From an uncultured Propionibacteriaceae bacterium (GTDB lineage: Bacteria; Actinomycetota; Actinomycetes; Propionibacteriales; Propionibacteriaceae), in contig CALIWR010000016.1 of the NCBI GenBank assembly GCA_938046585.1, forward strand, positions 1 through 18,660: a stretch of 18,660 bases of DNA, in the 5' to 3' direction. The translations under genes were made by a program, and so were the position numbers. Under the pieces are notes generated by a model. The model worked only from the letters and a program-made list of their open reading frames with translations. It was not told the origin of the DNA and searched no databases. How positions within the stretch are numbered: position 1 is the stretch's first letter; each line of letters starts with the position of its first letter. Below are positions 6,986-14,135 of this stretch, in pieces.

Positions 6986-7737
6986 GGTCGGCCTCCGGCC
7001 AGCACCGCCGGCAGGGCGGTCTGGAGCGGATCGTGGATCACGGCAGCCGCTAGCCGGTCGAACGGGGTCTGCTCGGCGTTCATGATGATCACCTGGGCGC
7101 CGGAACGCATCGCCAACGGCAGCAGACCGGCCGCCGGGTACACCACCAGTGACGTACCGGCCGCCAGGAACAGGTCACAGTCGGCGGCGGCCTGGCTGGC
7201 GGCGTCGATCACGTCCGGGTCGAGCTGCTCCTCGAACAGGATCGTGGTGGCCCGTACGATCCCGCCACAGTCAGGGCAGCCGGGATCGGTCTCGCCGGAG
7301 CGGACCCGGTCCAGCATCTGCGCCATCGGACCGCTGTGGTGGCAGGACTCGCAGCGCCAGTCCCGGTCGCTGCCGTGCAGTTCGAGCACCTGCTCGGTCC
7401 CGGCAAGCTGGTGCAGCCCGTCGGTGTTAGACGTGATCAGCGCCCGCAACCGGCCGGCTCGTTGTAGCGCGGTGATCGCCAGGTGGGCCGGGTTCGGGGT
7501 CGCCTCCCAGACCGGCGACTCGGCCCGGCTCTGCCAGGCCAGCCGCCGTACCTCGGGGTCATTCAGATACCACGACAGGGTGGAGATCCGCTCTGCCTTC
7601 GGGTCCTGGGTCCACACCCCCTGCGGGCCGCGGAAGTCGGGGATCCCGGAGGCCGTCGACAGGCCAGCGCCAGTGAGGATCGTGATCGAGTGGGCATCGG
7701 CGACCAGCTGCCGTGCCAGGTCCAGGTCGCGGGTCAT
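6982..7737 (-). CDS. cobB: Sirtuin, NAD-dependent protein deacylase
   Basis: A 251-residue sirtuin that removes acyl groups from lysines using NAD+. It has GAGLSTASGIPDFRG (23-37), NTDGLH (104-109), catalytic H121 in ELHGS, a zinc site of C129, C132, C154 and C157, and the GTSLVVYPAAGL NAD-binding segment (194-205). The motif usually written TQN is TSN here (102-104), so the common Gln is Ser. The stop overlaps the start of the MscS-family gene by 4 bp. The ATG is 6 bp from a TACCGT hexamer and has no evident ribosome binding site, so the mRNA may be leaderless. Family assignment is secure; deacetylase versus other deacylase activity cannot be told. Confidence 0.92.
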   Translation of the reverse strand: MTRDLDLARQLVADAHSITILTGAGLSTASGIPDFRGPQGVWTQDPKAERISTLSWYLNDPEVRRLAWQSRAESPVWEATPNPAHLAITALQRAGRLRALITSNTDGLHQLAGTEQVLELHGSDRDWRCESCHHSGPMAQMLDRVRSGETDPGCPDCGGIVRATTILFEEQLDPDVIDAASQAAADCDLFLAAGTSLVVYPAAGLLPLAMRSGAQVIIMNAEQTPFDRLAAAVIHDPLQTALPAVLAGGRP

Positions 7738-7743
7738 ACCCCG

Positions 7744-7749
7744 ACGGTA
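7744..7749 (-). promoter_or_regulatory. Candidate -10 element of the sirtuin gene (leaderless)
   Basis: On the minus strand this reads TACCGT, followed by 6 bp and then the ATG. It fits TANNNT at the spacing expected for a leaderless transcript. The first family 2 repeat starts only 10 bp further upstream, so the array occupies the region where -35 and regulator sites would lie. Confidence 0.35.
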
Positions 7750-7758
7750 CGCGCATCT

Positions 7759-8146
7759 GGTTCCCGTCGGCGCACGGGCGGTCTCAGTTCAGGTTTCCCA
7801 TCGACGACGAACCCTGACCGGTTCCCGTTGGCGTACGGGCAGTCTCGAGTTCATGGGCAGAACCCAGTGCCCGGCGTACCGGTCCCCGTTGGCGCACGGA
7901 CAGTCTGCCAGGTGCTCCACCGCCTGCCGGATGCCGCCCGGTTCCTGTTGGCGCATGGGTGGTCTGGGTGTGTGTCGGTGGTTGTGGGCTTGGTGGTCTG
8001 GTTCCCGTCGGCGCACGAGTGGTCTCCGATTCCCGGGGTTGGTCCTCCCGAGCGGCGGCTGGTTCCTGTTGGCGCATGGGTGGTCTGGGTGTGTGTCGGT
8101 GGTTGTGGGCTTGGTGGTCTGGTTCCCGTCGACGCACGAGTGGTCT
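7759..8146. repeat. CRISPR-like array with 61-bp period (family 2)
   Basis: Seven 26-nt repeats start at 7759, 7820, 7881, 7940, 8000, 8061 and 8121, that is every 59-61 bp. The core is CCCGTTGGCGCACGGG, a 5-bp dyad (CCCGT/ACGGG) with a 6-nt loop, preceded by GGTT and usually followed by TGGTCT. Intervening segments are 33-35 nt and unrelated, except that 7966-7999 and 8087-8120 are identical. Repeats vary by several substitutions, some retaining pairing through G-T wobble. Period and hairpin match a type I-E CRISPR array, but the repeats are unusually degenerate and no cas gene is in the window. Confidence 0.8.
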
Positions 8147-8210
8147 CCACACGCACCGTCAGGGAAGGTCCCAGGCCCCAGTCCCGCCCGTTACCGCAGA
8201 TTAAGAGCCA

Positions 8211-8607
8211 CCAATCCCGGAGCCTGCGGAGGCGGCCGACCCGCTGGGCGGGTAGCTCGTGGATGAGCACGCCAGTCCCGGAGCCCACGCAGGCGGCTCA
8301 CCCAGGCCAGGGTCACCCAGCTCGCCGACGCGCCAGTCCCTGGGCTCGTGGGGACGGCTTCGCGGACATGGTGGCGTTCTTCCGGGTCGACCGGTCAGTC
8401 CTAGGGCTCCGTGGAGGCGGCGCGTCTTCAGCCCCCTCCCCCTGCTGCTCGCCGAGGCCCGTGGAGGCGGCGTTTCTGGACGGCGGGAAGTAGACCTTGG
8501 GAAGCGGACTTTCATTGTGGCTGACCTAAGGCCTCGTGGAGGCGGCGCGTCTTTTCGTTGAGCTGGTCGGCCCGGGCTGCGCCAGTCCCAGGGTCCGCGG
8601 AAGCGGC
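8211..8607. repeat. CRISPR-like array with 61-bp period (family 3)
   Basis: Seven degenerate repeats end with a GGCGGC-like core at 8236, 8297, 8358, 8421, 8471, 8546 and 8607; the steps are 61, 61, 63, 50, 75 and 61 bp. The best copies start with CCAGTCCC (8272, 8333, 8582) and the middle copies share GTGGAGGCGGCG. Intervening segments of about 35 nt are unrelated. It starts 65 bp after the family 2 array, in the same orientation on the page, with a different repeat sequence. Confidence 0.7.
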
Positions 8608-8616
8608 AGGCGCACC

Positions 8617-8630
8617 CCGCCGAGCGGCGG
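8617..8630. terminator. Possible GC-rich terminator hairpin of the penicillin-binding protein gene
   Basis: CCGCC-GAGC-GGCGG forms a short stem-loop, or a 6-bp stem with a 2-nt loop, about 30 bp after the stop codon of the minus-strand gene. There is no T-run, so the call is tentative. Confidence 0.3.
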
Positions 8631-8660
8631 AGGGCCTGGTTGCTCGCCCTACACCGGCGG

Positions 8661-10553
8661 TTACGTCAATAAACGCTGGATGATGGGTCCGGCAGTGCCG
8701 GAGCCGGACTGGCCGTCTTTCACCCAGACCGCGACCGCCAGATCGCTGGCGGTGTAGCAGATCATCCAGGCATGGGTCGGCAGCGGCGTACCAGTGCCGT
8801 ACTCGGCGGTGCCGGTCTTGGCGCCGGCGGCGTGTCCCTGCAGGACCCGACCCGAACCGGCAGCCACGGTGTGACTCATCAGGGTCCGCAGCGCCGCGCC
8901 CTCGGCAGGGGTCAACGCGGTGGCGGTGCTGGTGGGTTTGCTCTGGTCCACCAGCCACGCGATCACGGTCCGGTCGGACGCGACCGACGCTGCCAACCCG
9001 GCCATCGCCAGCGGCGAGGCCAGGACACCACCCTGCCCGATCAGTTCCTGGCCCTTCTTGGGCGAAGAATCTGGCTGGGGGACCTCGCCGTAGAAGACGG
9101 GGAAACCGGCGTCATAGTCGATTCCGACGCCGAGGCTGGCGGCTGCTGCTCGCAGGTCGTCACCGGAGATGGTGGCGTGCTCGTTGATGAGGGCGGTGTT
9201 GCAGGACGCGGCGATCGCGTCTTTGAGGGGGATCTTGCCGACCCGTTCGGACGGGAAGTCGGAATAGTTTTTGAATGGCCAGCCGGCGACGGTCGTCGTC
9301 GGGGTGCAGTCGACCAAGGTGTCGGGGGTGTACCCCTTGCGGATCAGGGCTAGGGCTGTGGCGATCTTGAAGGTCGAGCCGGGCGCGTACCGGCCGCTGT
9401 TGGCGTCGGGCTGGCCACCGCTAGCAGGGGAATTAGCCAGGGCGAGAACCGCACCCGAGGAGGGCCGTACGACGGCGACCGCTGCGGCCCCGGGCACCGT
9501 ACTCATCACCTGCTGGGCCTTCTGCTGCAGGTCCAGGTCCAGGCTGAGCGCGAGCGGACGCCCGGCGACCGGTTCGGTGTTGTGGATCACCTGCGGCGTG
9601 ACCGAGGCCGTCGGGGCAGGGGTCGCACCAGGAGTCGTCGAGGCCGAGGGGGCGCGCCGGCCCACGATCGTGACTCGGTCACCGGGCGTGCCGCGAAGCT
9701 GCTCGTCGTAGCGTTTCTGGAGCCCGCTCAGCCCGACCTGGTCCCCGGCTGCGACCGCACCTTTGGAGGCCGCGATGATCTGTGGCGTCGCCTCCCCGAC
9801 CACGCCGATCAGGTCGGTAGCAAACCCTGCGGTGGGAGTCAGCATCGCTTTCCCGGCCACACCCACCGCGCCGGGGATGTCTGCGACCTGGGCGGGCACG
9901 TCGCCCTTGCGTAGGGTGAGGGCCACCACGAAGGCTTGTGCCCCGGCCGTCGACACCTGGGCGGCGTAACGGGCGGGGTCGGTTCCCAACACGGTGGCGA
10001 GGGTCTGGGCGGAAGCGACTGCCTGCTCGGGGCTGACCCGGGTCTTGTCGATGCCGACCTTGACGACGTCGTGCTCCTCGACCAGCGCTGCCCCGTTATT
10101 CCCCGTGATCTGGGCCCGTTTCGCCGGGATGTGAGTGTGGACCAGGCGGTTGGTCTGGTCGAGCTTCGGGTGCAACACCGACGGCGCCCACACCACCTTC
10201 CAGCCTGGGCCGTCGTGAACCAGGTGGACGAGTGCCTCGTACTGCCACGGCCCGCTGGGCAGCGGCCAGCTGTAGGTCACGGTGACGGTCGCCTTCGGCT
10301 CGCCAGGGGTATAGGAGATCGGGCCGGTCCGGACCTCGGGTTTGATCTGGTCCATACCGGACACGATCGCGTCGACGTCGGCCTGGGCCTCGGCGGTTAA
10401 GGGTACGGAGGAAAGATTCAGCTCGCCCAGCGCCCGAACCAGGGCGGTGACGGTCTCGTCGGCCACCGGCAGGTTGAGATCGGGCCGCTTCCCGGACGTA
10501 CTACACCCCAGCAGTACCGCCAGAGCGGCCAGCATCGCCAGCAGCTGACGCAT
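8661..10553 (-). CDS. Penicillin-binding transpeptidase lipoprotein (MecA-like N-terminus)
   Basis: A 630-residue lipoprotein that should cross-link peptidoglycan outside the membrane. It has a signal peptide with lipobox LLGC (Cys17), an NTF2-like region as in MecA proteins (about 30-150), a dimerisation-type region (about 155-300), a Pro/Thr/Ala linker (about 301-325), and a transpeptidase domain (about 335-630). The catalytic motifs are S393-T-F-K396, S450-C-N452 and K579-T-G. It lacks a glycosyltransferase domain, so it is a class B enzyme, resembling the mycobacterial penicillin-binding lipoprotein Rv2864c in architecture. The start is fixed by a near-perfect ribosome binding site. It lies 77 bp downstream of the HAD gene and may also use its own promoter. 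Confidence 0.93.
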   Translation of the reverse strand: MRQLLAMLAALAVLLGCSTSGKRPDLNLPVADETVTALVRALGELNLSSVPLTAEAQADVDAIVSGMDQIKPEVRTGPISYTPGEPKATVTVTYSWPLPSGPWQYEALVHLVHDGPGWKVVWAPSVLHPKLDQTNRLVHTHIPAKRAQITGNNGAALVEEHDVVKVGIDKTRVSPEQAVASAQTLATVLGTDPARYAAQVSTAGAQAFVVALTLRKGDVPAQVADIPGAVGVAGKAMLTPTAGFATDLIGVVGEATPQIIAASKGAVAAGDQVGLSGLQKRYDEQLRGTPGDRVTIVGRRAPSASTTPGATPAPTASVTPQVIHNTEPVAGRPLALSLDLDLQQKAQQVMSTVPGAAAVAVVRPSSGAVLALANSPASGGQPDANSGRYAPGSTFKIATALALIRKGYTPDTLVDCTPTTTVAGWPFKNYSDFPSERVGKIPLKDAIAASCNTALINEHATISGDDLRAAAASLGVGIDYDAGFPVFYGEVPQPDSSPKKGQELIGQGGVLASPLAMAGLAASVASDRTVIAWLVDQSKPTSTATALTPAEGAALRTLMSHTVAAGSGRVLQGHAAGAKTGTAEYGTGTPLPTHAWMICYTASDLAVAVWVKDGQSGSGTAGPIIQRLLT

Positions 10554-10559
10554 CGGTCC

Positions 10560-10569
10560 TCACCTCCTT
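10560..10569 (-). promoter_or_regulatory. Near-perfect Shine-Dalgarno sequence
   Basis: On the minus strand this reads AAGGAGGTGA, ten bases fully complementary to the anti-Shine-Dalgarno end of bacterial 16S rRNA, 6 bp before the ATG of the penicillin-binding lipoprotein. It is the strongest ribosome binding site seen in the window and fixes the start. Confidence 0.85.
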
Positions 10570-10589
10570 GATCGCTCTTCTTCTCGTTC

Positions 10590-10595
10590 AGGCTA
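10590..10595 (-). promoter_or_regulatory. Candidate -10 element of the penicillin-binding lipoprotein gene
   Basis: On the minus strand this reads TAGCCT, in the 77-bp gap after the HAD gene. The predicted leader of about 30 nt would include the strong ribosome binding site. No good -35 was seen. Confidence 0.3.
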
Positions 10596-10630
10596 ACGAC
10601 GGGGTCTGACAGTTGTGGGCAGACCCTGAT

Positions 10631-11278
10631 TCAGCCGGCCAGGATTGCCTTCCGCACCTGGTCGGGGCTATTGCACAGCAGGTCCGGCGCGGCGGCTTCC
10701 AAGTCGGCGCGGGCAGCCGCGCCCCAGGTCACCGCGATCACCGCCATCTGGGCGGCGCGGGCCGCCTGGATGTCGACTACCGCGTCACCGACGTACACCA
10801 CCTGGGACGGGTCCGCATCTAGGGCTGCGGCACCGGCCAGCAGCGGACCGGGATCCGGCTTGTGGGCGGAGACGTCTTCGTGCGCGACCAGCAGCGGCAG
10901 GTCGAGGTTGGTCAGCCGCAGCGCCCATTCGGCTGGCTGGCGACGTTTGGAGGTCACCACCCCGAACCGGACCTGGGCATCGCGCAAGGCTTGCAGCAGC
11001 TGCGGCACGCCCGGATAGCCCTTGATCAGTTCCTCGGTGTGCGCCTCGTTGAATGCGGTGTAGGCCTCGTAGGCCTGCTGGCCGGTCTCAGAGCCCAGCG
11101 CGCGGTGAAAGGCGTCGATCAGTGAGGTACCGATCCAGGATTTGATCTCGGCCTCGTCCCATTCCCGGCCGATCACGGTACGGAAGGCGTGCTGATAGGA
11201 CGTGACGATCAGATTGATGGTGTCGACCAGGGTGCCGTCGAGGTCGAACAGCACGACGGGCCAGCGAGAGGAGCTCAT
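10631..11278 (-). CDS. HAD-family phosphatase (phosphoglycolate phosphatase/PpaX-like)
   Basis: A 215-residue haloacid dehalogenase-type hydrolase. Motif I is FDLDGTLVD with nucleophile D12 and acid/base D14, a helical cap follows, motif II is VVTSKRR, the motif III lysine is in AHKPDPGPLL, and motif IV is YVGDAVVD (GDAxxD in place of the commoner GDSxxD). The fold and length match phosphoglycolate or pyrophosphate phosphatases, but the substrate cannot be read from sequence. Its ATG overlaps the stop of the upstream DUF559-type gene in an ATGA arrangement, so the pair is translationally coupled. Confidence 0.88.
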   Translation of the reverse strand: MSSSRWPVVLFDLDGTLVDTINLIVTSYQHAFRTVIGREWDEAEIKSWIGTSLIDAFHRALGSETGQQAYEAYTAFNEAHTEELIKGYPGVPQLLQALRDAQVRFGVVTSKRRQPAEWALRLTNLDLPLLVAHEDVSAHKPDPGPLLAGAAALDADPSQVVYVGDAVVDIQAARAAQMAVIAVTWGAAARADLEAAAPDLLCNSPDQVRKAILAG

Positions 11279-12168
11279 GCGGCGAGCGTACGGCTGCGTG
11301 GCTGCAGGAACCGCAGCAACACCTGCCGTACCCGGTCGGGGTGGTGCATCACGTCCTCCCAGGTGAACCGCAGCACCTGCCAGCCGGCGGCGACGAAGCC
11401 GTTGTAGCGGTGGCAGTCTCGGACCAAGGCGTCTCGGCTGGCGTGGTGGGCGTAAGAGTCGGCCTCTAGGATGAGCCGTAGCCCGGGGACCGCTAGGTCT
11501 GGTCGTCCCAGAAACTGGTCACCGTCGTACAGGCACGGTTGGGTCTGGACCTGGAGCCCCATGTCGAGACACAGCGCCCGCAGTACCGATTCGAACGGAT
11601 TGGCCGCTTGACCGTCGGCCAAGGCAGCGACCCGGCGGGCTGCCCGGGAACCCGGCCCGCAGGCCTCGGCAGCGATCCGTACCAGGCCCTCAGGGCTCAC
11701 ATCACCTCGTCTCAGGGCCGAATCGGCGATCGCCAGGGCCTCATCGAAGGGAAGCTGCCGCAAACAGTCGAACAAAGTACGGCGTCGGCTGGTGATGTTT
11801 CCGTCGGTGTCGTCGGGGCCCAGGTCGGCGTAGTGGATGTGCATCCTGCGGCGGGCGGCGATGGGGATCCGCCGGTCCCGGGGGACGGTCACCTCGGGGC
11901 GCAGCGGCTCCTGCTTCTGCTCCCATCCGTACTGGGCGGCTGCGCTGCGGTGTGACACCACCCCCGTTACCTGGATCGCTGCCATCAGCGATTCCGGGAC
12001 CCCGGGCAGCGCGAATCGGCCACGAGCTACCCGGAGCAGGGTGCCGTTGATCACCGCCCGGTCGATCTGTGAGCGGGACAGGTGCCGGCGCAGGGTGCTC
12101 CAGCGAGCCACACCCCCGAGCCGGATCATCAGGTTGAACAGGGAACTCACGCCGTAGACCATGGGCAC
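11275..12168 (-). CDS. AbiEi-like winged-helix plus DUF559-type endonuclease-fold protein
   Basis: A 297-residue protein. The N-terminal part (about 15-60, LGGVARWSTLRRHLSRSQID) resembles the winged-helix region of AbiEi-type antitoxin-like proteins. The C-terminal 110 residues match the DUF559 branch of the PD-(D/E)xK/Vsr-like fold, with candidate catalytic E193, D224 (GRPDLA) and E235-A-D237, then the typical AGWQVLRFTWEDV. Such proteins are common singletons in actinobacteria with no settled function; DNA cleavage or binding is inference. The first start is GTG at 12168, with alternative ATG codons at 12162 and at residue 14 (MIRLGG), where family similarity begins. No toxin partner is adjacent; the next gene is the overlapping HAD phosphatase. 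Confidence 0.82.
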   Translation of the reverse strand: MPMVYGVSSLFNLMIRLGGVARWSTLRRHLSRSQIDRAVINGTLLRVARGRFALPGVPESLMAAIQVTGVVSHRSAAAQYGWEQKQEPLRPEVTVPRDRRIPIAARRRMHIHYADLGPDDTDGNITSRRRTLFDCLRQLPFDEALAIADSALRRGDVSPEGLVRIAAEACGPGSRAARRVAALADGQAANPFESVLRALCLDMGLQVQTQPCLYDGDQFLGRPDLAVPGLRLILEADSYAHHASRDALVRDCHRYNGFVAAGWQVLRFTWEDVMHHPDRVRQVLLRFLQPRSRTLAA

Positions 12169-12201
12169 TGCGGTCCCGATCGGACATTCTCGTCAGCCTG
12201 C

Positions 12202-12210
12202 TGTGGATAA
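12202..12210 (+). promoter_or_regulatory. Perfect DnaA-box nonamer
   Basis: TGTGGATAA is the exact complement of the DnaA-box consensus TTATCCACA. A weaker relative, TGTGGATGG, lies at 12231-12239 in the same orientation. The box is 34 bp upstream of the GTG of the DUF559-type gene, so DnaA could affect its promoter. Chance occurrence of a 9-mer is possible. Confidence 0.5.
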
Positions 12211-12311
12211 CAGTTGATGTCATGTCGAGCTGTGGATGGCCACGGGAGCAGGTTCACAATAGCGGGCCAAACGTCGCCTTGGCTGCCCAATCTCGGCCGC
12301 CTGACGGGTTT

Positions 12312-12535
12312 GGCCTGTTGTTGTGCGGCCGGGCGTGTCGCGCGGTGTACGCGAGCGCTGCGCGCCATGTGGCCCGTCGGTGTGCGGCGAGGTAGCTGAA
12401 TCACCGGTCGGTCTTGAGCCGGGTACGGGCACCAGGCGCAGATCGGTATACCCCGCACAGCAGCGGGCCATCAAGGCGTCAGTACCCGGTGAACCCGGTC
12501 GGGGCGGGGATTCGGTCCGTTGTTGTGCGGTGATC
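12312..12535. repeat. Three dispersed family 1-type repeats upstream of ldh
   Basis: Copies lie at 12312-12333 (GGCCTGTTGTTGTGCGGC core), 12371-12392 (GGCCCGTCGGTGTGCGGC core) and 12514-12535 (GGTCCGTTGTTGTGCGG core). The first two are 59 bp apart and the third is 143 bp on. Copies two and three also share a following GGTAG and TCACCGGT. At 12455-12473 is GCACAGCAGCGGGCCATCA, a relative of the motif at 26, 5693 and 5985, embedded in a CCCGC/GCGGG dyad. No gene is visible between 12169 and 12609, and this is the main structure in it. Confidence 0.6.
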
Positions 12536-12572
12536 AGGTAGTGGATTCACCGGTGGAACCAGGGCTGTCTCA

Positions 12573-12578
12573 TAGTCT
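12573..12578 (+). promoter_or_regulatory. Candidate -10 element of ldh
   Basis: TAGTCT (overlapping CATAGT) fits the loose TANNNT pattern and would give a leader of about 25-30 nt containing the GAGGAGAG ribosome binding site at 12599-12606. A TTCACC at 12546-12551 is a weak and rather distant -35 candidate. Confidence 0.3.
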
Positions 12579-12609
12579 TGGTGCCAGCAGATCCCACTGA
12601 GGAGAGAAC

Positions 12610-13611
12610 GTGTCAGACCACATCACCACGACCGCCGAAGGCTCTTACCCCACGAACCGTTCCGGCCGCCCCTCCAAGGTCGCCATCATCGGCGCCGGGG
12701 CGGTCGGCTCGACCTTGGCTTACGCCTGTGTCACCAAGGGGGTTGCCCGCGAGGTCGTCCTGCAGGACATCGTCAAGCAGAAGGTCGAGGCCGAGGCCTT
12801 GGATATCGCCCAGGGGATCCAGTTCACCTCCGCCGGATCCGTCTCGGGCTCAGACGACCCCGAGATTTGCCGTGGCGCGGACGTCATCGCGATCACCGCC
12901 GGCGCCAAGCAGAAGCCCGGTCAGTCCCGGCTCGAACTCGCCGGCGCCACTGTCGGCATCATGGAGAAGATCCTGCCCACGCTCGTGAAGATCGCCCCCC
13001 ATGCGATCTTCTTGCTGGTGGCTAACCCGGTGGACGTGGTCACCTACTGCGCCAAGAAGATCACCGGCCTGCCCGAGAATCAGGTCTTTGGATCCGGTAC
13101 GGTCCTGGACACCGCCCGGATGCGGTACCTGATCTCCTTGGAGACCGGCACGGCCGTTCAGAACATCCACGGTTACATCACCGGTGAGCACGGCGATTCT
13201 GAGGTTCCCCTGTGGTCTTCCACCGAGATCGGCGGTGTGCCGATCACCGAGTGGGGTACGACCCTCGACGGTGGCGAATTCGATGAGGCCAAGCGTGAGC
13301 GCATCGCCCACGATGTCGTCCGTTCCGCCTACCGCATCATTGAGGGTAAGGGGGCCACGAACTACGCCGTTGGTCTGGCTGTCCAGCGGATCATTAGTGC
13401 CGTCCTCAACGACGAGCAGCGGGTTCTGACGATCTCCCCGCTGTTGGAGAACTGGCACGGCATCTCCGACGTGTGCATGGCCGTCCCCACTATCGTGGGC
13501 CGCGAGGGTGCCGGGCGGCGCCTGGAGTTGCCGTTGACCCCCGACGAGAACGAGCGCCTGGTCAAGTCCGCCGATCACCTGCGCGAGGTCGCCCGAGGTC
13601 TGGGCTACTAA
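12610..13611 (+). CDS. ldh: L-lactate dehydrogenase
   Basis: A 333-residue NAD-dependent L-lactate dehydrogenase, interconverting pyruvate and lactate in the cytoplasm; it implies fermentative or lactate-using metabolism. The Rossmann motif GAGAVGS is at 28-34 with Asp53 as the NAD-ribose ligand. QSR (105-107), NPVD (139-142), GSGTVLDTARMRYL (161-174) and the catalytic histidine H194 in GEHGDSE follow. The N-terminus is extended by about 20 polar residues compared with many family members. The GTG start is fixed by GAGGAGAG a few bases upstream. It is monocistronic between two repeat-bearing spacers and converges on the LysM/BTAD gene. Confidence 0.95.
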   Translation: MSDHITTTAEGSYPTNRSGRPSKVAIIGAGAVGSTLAYACVTKGVAREVVLQDIVKQKVEAEALDIAQGIQFTSAGSVSGSDDPEICRGADVIAITAGAKQKPGQSRLELAGATVGIMEKILPTLVKIAPHAIFLLVANPVDVVTYCAKKITGLPENQVFGSGTVLDTARMRYLISLETGTAVQNIHGYITGEHGDSEVPLWSSTEIGGVPITEWGTTLDGGEFDEAKRERIAHDVVRSAYRIIEGKGATNYAVGLAVQRIISAVLNDEQRVLTISPLLENWHGISDVCMAVPTIVGREGAGRRLELPLTPDENERLVKSADHLREVARGLGY

Positions 13612-13632
13612 GAGCAGGTACGAGACAGCGAC

Positions 13633-14018
13633 GAGGCCCGCGCGCAGGCGAGGGCAATCAGTTGCCGGCGGCGTTTCCGCCTGACCAGGCAGGCCCGCCC
13701 GCGCGTAGGCGAGGGTCAACATGGGCCCGCAGCACCCCTCCACCCATGGGCAGGCCCGCCCGCGCGTAGGCGAGGGGCGGCCAGTCAAGTCGCCGGCGCC
13801 GCCACCACCGGCAGGCCCGCCCGCGCGTAGGCGAGGAGGCGCGAGGCTCGGGTTCCGGATCGAGTCAGATGGCGGGCCTGCCCGCGCGCAGGCGAGGCAA
13901 TCTGCGGGAGGCCGTGCTGGAAACGCTGGAACGGGGCCCGTCCGCGCGCAGGCGAGGGTAATCCCGTCGCCGACGAAAACCGACGCCGGCTCGCGGGCCC
14001 GCCCGAGCGGATACGAGG
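13633..14018. repeat. CRISPR-like array with 61-bp period (family 4, subfamily A)
   Basis: Seven repeats end at 13653, 13714, 13775, 13836, 13897, 13957 and 14018, with steps of 61, 61, 61, 61, 60 and 61 bp. Copies at 13689-13714, 13750-13775 and 13811-13836 are identical, with the core CCGCGCGTAGGCGAGG; later copies drift, and the first copy lacks 4 bp. The 34-35-nt segments between them are all different. The last copy (13993-14018) is a hybrid whose right half matches subfamily B. This is the cleanest CRISPR-like stretch in the window, but no cas gene or obvious leader accompanies it. Confidence 0.85.
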
Positions 14019-14135
14019 GTAAGAGGCCTGGTCGTGGAGTACCCCGTTCTGGACGACGAGCGACGAGGAACGACTAGTTCGGCTGTGACCTGAAGGGCTT
14101 TTTCGGGGTGAGGAGGAAGACGGGGGCGTGAGTGA

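Noticed and set aside
6842..8266. A long plus-strand open frame (474 codons) across the sirtuin and MscS genes and family 2 array
   Set aside because: It is antisense to two well-supported genes and runs into frame-shifting 61-bp repeats; its composition is Arg/Ser-rich, with no family resemblance.
12169..12609. oriC or a replication origin
   Set aside because: Only one perfect and one weak DnaA box, no AT-rich unwinding region, and dnaA/dnaN or parAB are not adjacent.
14088..14104. GAAGGGCTTTTTCGG as an intrinsic terminator for ldh
   Set aside because: The T-run is preceded by only a 3-bp potential stem, and it is almost 500 bp from the ldh stop.
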